A stretch of 64,000 bases of DNA, taken from NCBI GenBank assembly GCA_002753335.1, contig PEAD01000006.1, positions 1 through 64,000 of the forward strand. The letters run 5' to 3'. Both the position numbers and the translations under genes were made by a program. The notes below the pieces were generated by a model. The model did no database searches. It was given only the letters and a program-made list of their open reading frames with translations, and had not been told where the DNA came from. The stretch is from Nitrospirae bacterium MYbin3. GTDB taxonomy: Bacteria > Nitrospirota > Thermodesulfovibrionia > Thermodesulfovibrionales > Dissulfurispiraceae. Numbering within the stretch: the stretch's first letter is position 1; each line of letters begins with the position of its first letter. Shown here piece after piece: positions 7,731-15,637 of the stretch.

Positions 7731-7762
7731 GAGTTGATAAACTCAGGGAATAATTTTAATAT
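7731..7762 (+). promoter_or_regulatory. Candidate sigma70 promoter with overlapping palindrome
   Basis: TTGATA (7734-7739) and TAATAT (7757-7762) are separated by 17 bases, a standard -35/-10 arrangement. The -35 lies inside a 14-base palindrome, GAGTT-GATA-AACTC (7731-7744), that could be an operator. The predicted start would fall almost on the ATG at 7768, so the mRNA would be leaderless or the real translation start lies slightly downstream. Confidence 0.4.
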
Positions 7763-7767
7763 CCATA

Positions 7768-10305
7768 ATGATAATAAATGCTTTAAAGAATTTTTTTTGC
7801 TCGAACAAGGAAAGGTCTGAAACAGAGATTTGTTCTCTTCGCAGATCATTTCAAGACCATTACAAAAGCTTCAGGTCTCTCCTGACCGCCAATAATATTG
7901 CGCTTGAGCTTATGGCAGAGATGGATGAAACATTGCGTGAGGGGCAGCCCTTCAGTATGGCCTTTGTCCGGGGCCACTGCACCGCTCTAACAGTTAATAT
8001 TTATAAAATGATACAGCATCTTCATGAGCTTTCGAACGGCAAATATGCAGGTCTTGCCCGTGTTTTTGATACTGTTTCAGAGAAGATTGAAGGGATAATA
8101 GCCCGGCAGCCTAAAATTGCTAAGGGTGAGTTCGTGCTTTCGATGGCTGAGGTTGATATCTATTCAACTGATCAGGCTGGGGGGAAAATGGCCAACCTGG
8201 GGGAAATACGAAACAGAGTTGGCCTTAATGTCCCGGATGGGTTTGTTATCACCGCTGCAGCCACGAAATATTTTATGGATTCAAACAATCTTCAGGATGA
8301 GATAAACCGCCGACTGAAACTTATGGATGATGGTGACCTAGAAGACCTTTACACAACAAGCGCTTCAATTCAACAGTTGATTGCGAATGCCCATCTGCCT
8401 GAGGATCTGGAACAGCTTATCAATAAGCAATATGAAGATCTGGCCCTGAGAAGCAACAGCAGAGTGCTTGTCTCTATGCGGTCGAGCGCTTTGGGTGAAG
8501 ACAGCAGTAGTATCTCATTTGCCGGACAATACAGGACTCAGCTTAATGTCACGGATGATATGCTTGGAATTACATACAAAGAGATTGTGGCCAGCAAGTA
8601 CAAAAGCCAAGCGATTGTTTATCGCATGCAGCGGGGCTTCCGGCACCAAGATGTGGTTATGTGCGTTGGCTGTCTGTCTATGGTTGATGGTGTTGTAAGC
8701 GGAGTCATGTATTCCCGATCTCCACGTGACCCCAGAAGCGAATGGGTCATTATCAATGCCGCTCCAGGCCTTGCCGGTCAGGTAGTTGATGGCAGGGCTA
8801 TGACAGATTTTTTTAGAGTATCTCGTAAAAGTCCGTTTAAAGTTATTTCCAGAGAAATCAGGACGCATGCATCATCCACAATGTCAGACAGTCAGGCCGC
8901 TGAACTGGCAGATATAGCGGTCAGGCTTGAAGAGCATTTCGGCGCACCTCAAGATATCGAATGGTCCATAAATGACAAAGGTAAAATTATCATCCTGCAA
9001 AGCCGACCGCTTGCCCATACAGCGGCTGTTGAGGAACAACCTAATAATGACGAAACTGCAGAGTCATTTCTTGCGGGAGGTGTAACGGCCAGCACCGGAG
9101 TTGCCAGCGGCATAGTACATATCGTCCGTTCAAACATAGATCTATTGCAGTTCCCTGAAGGTGCGGTCCTTGTTGTAGCTCATCCTTTGCCTGAATGGGC
9201 CACCATCCTTAACCGGGCTGTTGCTGTAGTCAGTGAAACCGGGCATGTCACGGCACATCTGGCAACCGTTTCACGTGAATTCGGCATACCCGCTATCTTT
9301 GGAATTGCTCATGCCACCGAAAAACTTAAGAATGGGGAAACAATTACGGTTGACGCATTAGGCCGCAGGATTTATGAAGGCCAGAGGGATGACTTGCTGA
9401 AAAACGCAGCCCCGCCTTCCAATTTAATGGCCGGCAGTCCGGTTTATAAATTGCTTGAAGAGGTGCTCAGGCTTATAACACCGCTGAATCTGACCAATCC
9501 GGCATCACCGTATTTCAGACCCTCTTCATGTGAGACCTTTCATGATATTACGCGTTTCTGTCATGAAAAGGCAGTGACCGAGATGTTCTCATTCAGTTCA
9601 AGATATGGTTTTGACGAAAAGGGGGCAAAACAGCTGGTCGGAGATATTCCGCTGCAGTGGTGGGTTATCAATCTGGATGACGGTTTCAGGGAAGGTCTGG
9701 ACCTGAAGGATAAATGGATCCGCATTGACGACATCGTTTCTCTGCCAATGCTCGCTATATGGGAGGGAATGACAGCGGTAGAATGGAAAGGACCTCCGCC
9801 GGTTAACTTTAAGGGGTTCGGATCGGTTCTTTTCCAATCGACCATGAACCCGAGTCTTGATCCTGCTGTGCGCTCTTCCATGTCATCAAAGAGCTATTTT
9901 CTGATCTCCAGAAATTTCTGCAATCTGAGCGTGCGTCTCGGCTATCACTTTTCACTGGCCGAGGCACACCTGAGCGACCTACTCACCGAAAACTATGTGA
10001 GCTTCAAGTTTAATGGTGGAGCTGCTGATGAAAGCCGCAGATTCATACGTGTGAACCTTATCAGGGAGGTGTTGGAACAGTACGACTTCCGTGTTGAACA
10101 GAAGGCCGATGCGCTTACCGCACGCATCGAAAAAAAATCTGCACCATTTCTTATTGAAAGACTGAAAGTCCTGGGATACCTGCTTATACACACGAGACAG
10201 ATCGATATGGTGATGGGGGAACAGGGAATGGTCGATAGTTACCGCAAGAGCCTTATGGCTGATCTCGAAAAAATTGTAAATCCCGCAAAGGAGAATGTGA
10301 CATGA
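7768..10305 (+). CDS. PEP/pyruvate-phosphotransferase-like protein (PPDK/PEP-synthase N-terminal and phosphohistidine domains)
   Basis: The 845-residue protein has a helical N-terminal part (1-115). An ATP-binding domain of the pyruvate phosphate dikinase/PEP synthase family follows at about 128-420, shown by AGGKMANLGEI, NVPDGFVIT and the SMRSSALGED segment. A swivelling phosphohistidine domain lies at about 440-545, with the catalytic His497 in GHVTAHLATVSRE. The usual C-terminal PEP-binding barrel is missing; residues 560-845 form a region I do not recognise. It could move phosphate from ATP to another acceptor rather than make PEP. The ATG has no clear ribosome binding site. The gene overlaps a receiver gene by 4 bases (ATGA), linking it to phosphosignalling. 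Confidence 0.85.
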   Translation: MIINALKNFFCSNKERSETEICSLRRSFQDHYKSFRSLLTANNIALELMAEMDETLREGQPFSMAFVRGHCTALTVNIYKMIQHLHELSNGKYAGLARVFDTVSEKIEGIIARQPKIAKGEFVLSMAEVDIYSTDQAGGKMANLGEIRNRVGLNVPDGFVITAAATKYFMDSNNLQDEINRRLKLMDDGDLEDLYTTSASIQQLIANAHLPEDLEQLINKQYEDLALRSNSRVLVSMRSSALGEDSSSISFAGQYRTQLNVTDDMLGITYKEIVASKYKSQAIVYRMQRGFRHQDVVMCVGCLSMVDGVVSGVMYSRSPRDPRSEWVIINAAPGLAGQVVDGRAMTDFFRVSRKSPFKVISREIRTHASSTMSDSQAAELADIAVRLEEHFGAPQDIEWSINDKGKIIILQSRPLAHTAAVEEQPNNDETAESFLAGGVTASTGVASGIVHIVRSNIDLLQFPEGAVLVVAHPLPEWATILNRAVAVVSETGHVTAHLATVSREFGIPAIFGIAHATEKLKNGETITVDALGRRIYEGQRDDLLKNAAPPSNLMAGSPVYKLLEEVLRLITPLNLTNPASPYFRPSSCETFHDITRFCHEKAVTEMFSFSSRYGFDEKGAKQLVGDIPLQWWVINLDDGFREGLDLKDKWIRIDDIVSLPMLAIWEGMTAVEWKGPPPVNFKGFGSVLFQSTMNPSLDPAVRSSMSSKSYFLISRNFCNLSVRLGYHFSLAEAHLSDLLTENYVSFKFNGGAADESRRFIRVNLIREVLEQYDFRVEQKADALTARIEKKSAPFLIERLKVLGYLLIHTRQIDMVMGEQGMVDSYRKSLMADLEKIVNPAKENVT

Positions 10306-10682
10306 GTGATAAGTTAAATATACTGCTTGTTGACGATGAAAAAGATTTTCTGGAAATAACGACTAAACGCCTGACACGCCGGGGTTACAATATCAGGAGT
10401 GCGACAACCTGTGCGGAGGCTATTGAAATTATAGAGAGCGATTGGCCGCAGGTGATAGTCTTGGATGTAATGCTGCCTGACAGAGACGGGATAGAATGTC
10501 TGAAAGATATTAAAAAGAAAAGACCTTCTGCGATTGTTATATTGCTTACAGGCCATGCCTCAATGCAGGCGGGCCGGCAAAGCATGGAGTGCGGCGCCAA
10601 TGATTACTGCCTGAAGCCGATAGAGCTTGATGATTTAATCGAGAAGATAAAAATAGCCCACAGAGGGAGTCTATCAAGTTAA
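10302..10682 (+). CDS. Response regulator, stand-alone receiver domain
   Basis: This 126-residue protein is a receiver domain only. It has D11-D12, phospho-acceptor D55 (IVLDVMLPD), the T of LLTGHA, and the K of CLKPIE. No output domain and no FAEAGE tail are present. The start overlaps the stop of the PPDK-like gene (ATGA at 10302-10305), so the two are coupled. AAAGGAG upstream serves as ribosome binding site. It closely resembles the receiver at 5193, suggesting duplication within this locus. The gene ends 12 bases before the convergent ettA gene. Confidence 0.9.
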   Translation: MSDKLNILLVDDEKDFLEITTKRLTRRGYNIRSATTCAEAIEIIESDWPQVIVLDVMLPDRDGIECLKDIKKKRPSAIVILLTGHASMQAGRQSMECGANDYCLKPIELDDLIEKIKIAHRGSLSS

Positions 10683-10694
10683 GGCACCTGGACT

Positions 10695-12380
10695 CTATCC
10701 CCTCGTCAGATGCCGATACTTAATCCTGTGCGGCTGGTCTGCATCAGCGCCAAGCCTTGCCTTTCTGTCAGCTTCGTATTCTGAATAGTTGCCGTCAAAC
10801 CAGACCACCTTGCTGTCGCCCTCGAAAGCTAAGATATGGGTTGCTATTCTGTCGAGAAACCACCTGTCATGGCTTATGACAACGGCGCATCCGGCAAAGT
10901 TTTCCAACGCCTCTTCAAGCGCACGCATGGTGTTTACATCAAGGTCGTTTGTGGGTTCGTCAAGCAGAAGCACGTTCGCGCCCTCCTTGAGCATGCGTGC
11001 AAGATTAACACGGTTTCTTTCTCCTCCCGAAAGCATCGAAACCTTCTTCTGCTGGTCAGAGCCGGAGAAGTTGAAGCGAGCCACATAGGTGCGCGAGTTA
11101 ACCTGCTTTTTGCCGAGCTGAATCATATCCTCCTCTCCGGATATAACCTCCCAGATCGTTTTTTCAGGATCGAGGGCATCGCGGTTCTGATCAACATAGG
11201 CAAGCTTAACCGTATCGCCGGTCTTGAAGGTTCCAGAATCAGGCCTCTCCTGTGCAGTTATCATTTTAAAAAGGGTTGTCTTGCCTGCACCGTTCGGTCC
11301 TATTATTCCCACAATACCGCCGGGCGGCAGAGAGAATGTTACATTTTCGATAAGAATATTGTCGCCGTAAGCCTTGCTAACATTGGCTGCTTCGACAACA
11401 ACATCACCGAGGCGCGGCCCAGGCGGGATATAAATCTCGAGCTCTTTAGCGCTCTTTTCAACATCCTGATTCAAAAGCGCTTCATATGAACTGATACGGG
11501 CTTTTGCCTTGGCATGACGGCCTTTTGGAGACATCCTTATCCACTCGAGTTCTCTCTGAAGTGTCTTTTGGCGATCACTCTCGCTCTTCTCTTCCTGTTC
11601 CAGACGACTCTTTTTCTGATCAAGCCATGACGAATAGTTGCCCTTCCATGGAATGCCCTCTCCCCTGTCAAGTTCAAGTATCCAGCCCGCAACATTGTCC
11701 AGAAAATATCTGTCATGGGTTACCGCTATAATCGTTCCTGCATAGTTTTTCAGATGGTGCTCCAACCATGCGACGGTTTCGGCATCAAGATGGTTGGTCG
11801 GCTCATCGAGAAGCAGTATGTCAGGCTTTTGCAAAAGCAGCCTGCATAAAGCTACACGCCGCTTTTCACCGCCCGACAATACTTTGACCGGCGTATCACC
11901 CGCAGGACAGCGCAAAGCGTCCATAGCCATTTCGAGCTTTGAGTCAATATCCCAGGCATCAAGGGCATCAAGCTTCTCCTGCACCTTGCCCTGCCTCTCG
12001 ATGAGCTTGTTCATATCATCGTCCGACATAGACTCGCCGAATTTCTCGTTTATTTCGTTGTATTCCTTTACTGCGTTCATTACCTCCTGAACGCCCTCTT
12101 CAACAATCTGTCTCACTGTTTTGGCTTCATCAAGCTTGGGCTCCTGCTCTAAAAAACCTACCGTGTATCCGGGAGAGAGCGCAATCTCTCCATTGAACTC
12201 CTTGTCCACCCCTGCCAAGATTCTAAGCAGCGAGCTTTTGCCCGAGCCGTTAAGTCCGATAACACCTATCTTCGCACCGTAAAAATATGATAGATATATT
12301 TTTTTCAATACCGGCTTTTTTTCGTAAAATTTGCTGACCCCTATCATCGAATAGATAACTTTGTTCGGTTCATTTGCCAT
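10695..12380 (-). CDS. ettA: Energy-dependent translational throttle protein EttA (ABC-F)
   Basis: This 561-residue ABC-F ATPase has two nucleotide-binding domains and no membrane helices. The first has Walker A GLNGSGKSS (about 42-50), signature LSGGEKRRVAL and Walker B ILLLDEPTNHLD. The second has GPNGAGKTT, LSGGERNRVNL and VLLLDEPTNDLD. The linker between them is rich in charge, as in EttA. EttA binds the ribosomal E site and gates the first peptide bond according to the ATP/ADP ratio. The length and the N-terminal VIYSMIGVSKFY match EttA rather than the Uup or antibiotic-resistance types. A leftward TATAAT lies at 12417-12422, and AAGGA precedes the ATG by about 10 bases. Confidence 0.95.
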   Translation of the reverse strand: MANEPNKVIYSMIGVSKFYEKKPVLKKIYLSYFYGAKIGVIGLNGSGKSSLLRILAGVDKEFNGEIALSPGYTVGFLEQEPKLDEAKTVRQIVEEGVQEVMNAVKEYNEINEKFGESMSDDDMNKLIERQGKVQEKLDALDAWDIDSKLEMAMDALRCPAGDTPVKVLSGGEKRRVALCRLLLQKPDILLLDEPTNHLDAETVAWLEHHLKNYAGTIIAVTHDRYFLDNVAGWILELDRGEGIPWKGNYSSWLDQKKSRLEQEEKSESDRQKTLQRELEWIRMSPKGRHAKAKARISSYEALLNQDVEKSAKELEIYIPPGPRLGDVVVEAANVSKAYGDNILIENVTFSLPPGGIVGIIGPNGAGKTTLFKMITAQERPDSGTFKTGDTVKLAYVDQNRDALDPEKTIWEVISGEEDMIQLGKKQVNSRTYVARFNFSGSDQQKKVSMLSGGERNRVNLARMLKEGANVLLLDEPTNDLDVNTMRALEEALENFAGCAVVISHDRWFLDRIATHILAFEGDSKVVWFDGNYSEYEADRKARLGADADQPHRIKYRHLTRG

Positions 12381-12480
12381 AAAAATTTATTCCTTTCGTT
12401 TCTTTGATTAGCGTATATTATACAATAGATGGGGGCGGCGTACGTTTTTATAATAAGGCGCTTCTCTAAAAAAACAGAAA

Positions 12481-12978
12481 ATGAAAAGTTCGGTCAATAA
12501 AGCAAGCTCCTCGTTGTATATAACACCAGAGGGCCAAAAGACTATGCGCGAAGAGCTGTCATATTTATGGAAAGTGAAGCGGCCGCAGGTAACTCAAGCG
12601 GTTGCTGAAGCTGCTGCCATGGGCGACCGCTCCGAAAATGCTGAGTACATATACGGCAAGAAACAGTTAAGACAGATTGACGCCCGTGTCCGTTTTCTTA
12701 GAAAGAGATTGAGCGAACTGGTTATTGTGGACAGAACTCCTGATGACACTTCAAAGATATTCTTCGGCGCATGGGTTGAGCTTGAAGATAGCGAGGGCAA
12801 TGCCTATAGATACCGCATTGTCGGGCCGGATGAGTTTAATACGGATAAGGGGTTCATAAGCATTGATTCTCCTATGGCCAAGGCATTGCTGCGCAAAACA
12901 GAAGGTGATGAGGTTGTAGTCAACAGGCCCAATGGCACCACAACATTTGTGATAACCTCAATAAGGTATAATATTTAA
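12481..12978 (+). CDS. greB: Transcription elongation factor GreB
   Basis: The 165-residue protein has the N-terminal coiled coil of Gre factors with the diagnostic segment MGDRSENAEYIYGKKQLRQI (about residues 47-66) and a C-terminal FKBP-like domain. The YIYGKK stretch points to GreB rather than GreA. Gre factors rescue backtracked RNA polymerase by stimulating transcript cleavage. No ribosome binding site precedes the ATG. A rightward TATAAT at 12449-12454 lies only 27 bases upstream, so the leader is short. The stop codon overlaps the start of the helicase gene (TAATG), suggesting joint expression. Confidence 0.93.
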   Translation: MKSSVNKASSSLYITPEGQKTMREELSYLWKVKRPQVTQAVAEAAAMGDRSENAEYIYGKKQLRQIDARVRFLRKRLSELVIVDRTPDDTSKIFFGAWVELEDSEGNAYRYRIVGPDEFNTDKGFISIDSPMAKALLRKTEGDEVVVNRPNGTTTFVITSIRYNI

Positions 12979-14225
12979 TGCTGTTCGACGACCTGAAAAT
13001 TCCGGAGCCGATTCTCAAAGGTATTAAAGCTGCGGAGTTCTTATATTGCACACCGGTGCAGGCCGCCACCCTGCCGGATGCATTGAGCGGCAAAGATATA
13101 GCTGCTCAGGCGCAGACAGGCACCGGCAAGACCGCCGCTTTCTTAGTTTCGATTTTCTCGCGCATGCTCACCCAAGAACCGCCTAAACCGAGATCTTCAC
13201 CACGGGCGCTTATAATCGCACCGACACGCGAGCTTGTGGCCCAGATACATTCTGAAGCCCTTATATTGAGCCAGTTCACAGATTTTAAAATAGTGCCGGT
13301 ATTCGGAGGCATGGACTACAACAAGCAGCGCAATGCCCTTCAAAGCGGTGCTGATATGGTAATCGGAACTCCGGGCCGCCTTATTGATTATCTAAAACAG
13401 GCAGTCTATAACCTTAAGAAAACCGAATTCCTTGTCATTGATGAGGCTGACCGCATGTTCGATATGGGTTTCATAAAAGACCTGCGCTTTCTTTTGCGCA
13501 GAATGCCGCCATATAACAAACGCCAGTCGATGCTATTTTCGGCCACTCTGCCTTACCGTGTAATGGAGCTTTGCTACGAACATATGAACCTTCCAGAAAA
13601 AATCTCGGTAACGCCCGAACAGATTACGGTAAGAAAAATTGAACAGGTGCTTTACCATGTCGGGAATTCAGAAAAACAGGGGCTGCTGCTGGGCATACTC
13701 CGTCGTGAACAGGACGGACGAATACTTATCTTTGTAAACATGAAGGTTACAGCCGATAAACTGGAGCGGTTGCTAAAAGCAAACAACATAAAAGCAGCCG
13801 TCATAACCGGCGACATTTCACAAAAGGAGCGCATAGATATTCTTGCACGTTTCAAAGCAGGAGAACTCCCGGTGCTCGTGGCTTCTGATGTAGCCAGCCG
13901 TGGTTTACACATAGATGGGGTTACCCATGTGATCAACTATGATCTGCCTCAAGACAGCGAAGATTATGTTCATCGCATCGGAAGAACCGCTAGGGCTGGC
14001 GCAGAAGGCAAAGCCATTAGCTTTGCGTGTGAGGATTATGTCTATTCTCTCGACGATATAGAGAAGTATATAAAAGAGAAAATTCCGGTTGTTCCTGTTG
14101 AAGACCATCTCATCGTAAAAGACTACAAACATCCTGCATCTAAACCGTACAGAAAAAAATCTTTCACTACAGCCTCAAAGCCTTCCCAGAAACCAGGTTC
14201 TGGGAAAAGACCTAAACGCAAATAA
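12978..14225 (+). CDS. DEAD-box ATP-dependent RNA helicase
   Basis: The 415-residue protein shows the DEAD-box motifs in order: the Q motif region (FLYCTPVQ), motif I AQTGTGKT, Ia PTRELVAQ, GG, TPGRL, motif II DEADR, motif III SATL, and the C-terminal HRIGRTAR. The basic C-terminal tail (KRPKRK) is typical of RhlB/RhlE-type helicases, which unwind short RNA duplexes in mRNA decay or ribosome assembly. I cannot separate RhlB from RhlE reliably. It overlaps greB by one base and probably depends on it for translation. Confidence 0.93.
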   Translation: MLFDDLKIPEPILKGIKAAEFLYCTPVQAATLPDALSGKDIAAQAQTGTGKTAAFLVSIFSRMLTQEPPKPRSSPRALIIAPTRELVAQIHSEALILSQFTDFKIVPVFGGMDYNKQRNALQSGADMVIGTPGRLIDYLKQAVYNLKKTEFLVIDEADRMFDMGFIKDLRFLLRRMPPYNKRQSMLFSATLPYRVMELCYEHMNLPEKISVTPEQITVRKIEQVLYHVGNSEKQGLLLGILRREQDGRILIFVNMKVTADKLERLLKANNIKAAVITGDISQKERIDILARFKAGELPVLVASDVASRGLHIDGVTHVINYDLPQDSEDYVHRIGRTARAGAEGKAISFACEDYVYSLDDIEKYIKEKIPVVPVEDHLIVKDYKHPASKPYRKKSFTTASKPSQKPGSGKRPKRK

Positions 14226-14235
14226 AACAAGAACT

Positions 14236-14715
14236 CTATCTTCTGCTTCTTACAACTGCGTGGAAAATCAGGAAATAGCCCGCAACAGCCGATATGATGC
14301 TGACAAGCGTTGTGCCAAAAAAGAACGGCCAGAGCAGATGCTGCATCTCCGTAAAAAAAGATGAAAAGGTAAGCTTGTTCCAGTCTATATCAGGAAGCAC
14401 CTGATCTATGCCTAAAAGCCTCGCGCCAAGCCACGTGGTGAATGTGTAAATAGGCACAATAGTCCACGGATTTGTCACATAAACTCCGACCATAGTCACG
14501 AATTTATTGAACCTGAATGCATATGCGGCCGCAATGCCCATGATGGTATGCAAGCCTACAAGTGGTGACATGCCTAAGAATACGCCTACAGCAAACGCTA
14601 GGGCAATTCTCTGCGGAGATTCTTTAATCCTTACTACTTCCCTTAACTTGTCCCTAAGCCCCAAAGTGTTGATAACCCTCAGCCTTAAGCTCTGTTTCTC
14701 TACCTGATGTATCAA
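14236..14715 (-). CDS. DUF2062 domain membrane protein
   Basis: This protein of up to 159 residues matches DUF2062: a basic N-terminal segment (KESPQRIALAFAVGVFLG), the MSPLVGLHT turn, a YVTNPWTIVPIY segment and about three or four membrane helices. Its function is unknown; relatives are often fused or linked to glycosyltransferases. The listed start is TTG at 14715, which overlaps the thiL end by 62 bases; no good ribosome binding site is visible. A TTG at 14664 would shorten the overlap to about 11 bases and fits the family start better. The stop is 10 bases from the convergent helicase gene. Confidence 0.8.
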   Translation of the reverse strand: MIHQVEKQSLRLRVINTLGLRDKLREVVRIKESPQRIALAFAVGVFLGMSPLVGLHTIMGIAAAYAFRFNKFVTMVGVYVTNPWTIVPIYTFTTWLGARLLGIDQVLPDIDWNKLTFSSFFTEMQHLLWPFFFGTTLVSIISAVAGYFLIFHAVVRSRR

Positions 14716-15637
14716 CTACAATTCGTGCTTCTTCGGTAATCTCTCCTATGCAGGTGGCAGAGATTGCCGCCATATCAGCATTTGCTGGCGCTGTGAACAA
14801 AAGCTCATAGTCCTCGCCGCCTGTTGTGGCAATGCGCAAAGCATCAAGTTTCAGGAATCCGCATGCTTTTTTCAGGTCTTCAGAAAGAGGCAGTTTGTCG
14901 AGATATATTTTAGCCCCTTTCCCGCTTTCATCACATATCCTTGAAAGGTCTATAAATAGGCCGTCGCTTATGTCGATCATAGCATTGGCTACAGGAGCGA
15001 TCTTTGAGGCCTCACGAGCAAGCGGCATAAGATGGCGGCAGATCAAGGGTTGGGCAGAAGAAAGATCGCGCGAAGCTCGAACTGCTTCTTTATCTTCAGG
15101 CATCATTCTCTTCAATAGCTCCAAGCCGCAGGCCGAATCCCCAAGGGTTCCGGTAACATAGATTCTGTCCCCAACCAATGCGCCTTTGCGCGTCACCGCT
15201 TTTTCTGTTGTGCCGATAACAGTTGCAGAAAGCAGCATGTCGTTTAGCGCTCCGGTAAGGTCTCCGCCGAGCAGAGATATGCCATAAACCTTCATGGCAC
15301 AGGCGATGCCTTCGTACAGTTCATCGAAGAATTTGGTAGTGTCTGTATCATTCATAGATATGTTCAGAAAAAGATATTTCGGAGTTCCGGCCATAGCAAA
15401 AATATCGCTGACATTAACAGACACAAGCTTGAATCCGAGCTGAAAAGCTGAAGTAAAACTGAGGTCAAAATGAACACCCTCGTTCATCATATCGGTTGTT
15501 ACGAGCAGTTGCTGTTTTTGCGGAGCTATAACAGCGGCATCGTCTCCAATGCCGACAATGACGCTGCTCTCCGATGAACGGAAGCTATCTTTTAGCTTTT
15601 TTAGAAGGGTTAGCTCGCCTGCTTGATTTAGCCGCAT
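14654..15637 (-). CDS. thiL: Thiamine-monophosphate kinase ThiL
   Basis: The 327-residue protein has the AIR-synthase-like fold of ThiL: N-terminal GELTLLKKL, the metal-binding GIGDDAAVI segment, TTDMMNEGVHFDL, NVSDIFAMAGTP, GGDLT, and the late ISDGLFIDL and TTGGEDYELLF motifs. It phosphorylates thiamine monophosphate to thiamine diphosphate, the cofactor also needed by the 2-oxoacid oxidoreductase at 39004-42006. The ATG start at 15637 lies inside the end of lon (53-base overlap), but the family's N-terminal motif begins right there, so this start is probably correct. Confidence 0.93.
   Translation of the reverse strand: MRLNQAGELTLLKKLKDSFRSSESSVIVGIGDDAAVIAPQKQQLLVTTDMMNEGVHFDLSFTSAFQLGFKLVSVNVSDIFAMAGTPKYLFLNISMNDTDTTKFFDELYEGIACAMKVYGISLLGGDLTGALNDMLLSATVIGTTEKAVTRKGALVGDRIYVTGTLGDSACGLELLKRMMPEDKEAVRASRDLSSAQPLICRHLMPLAREASKIAPVANAMIDISDGLFIDLSRICDESGKGAKIYLDKLPLSEDLKKACGFLKLDALRIATTGGEDYELLFTAPANADMAAISATCIGEITEEARIVVDTSGRETELKAEGYQHFGA

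Noticed and set aside
10836-11489. 217-residue open frame opposite ettA
   Set aside because: It is a shadow of the well-supported ettA gene on the other strand, with no recognisable domain and no own ribosome binding site.
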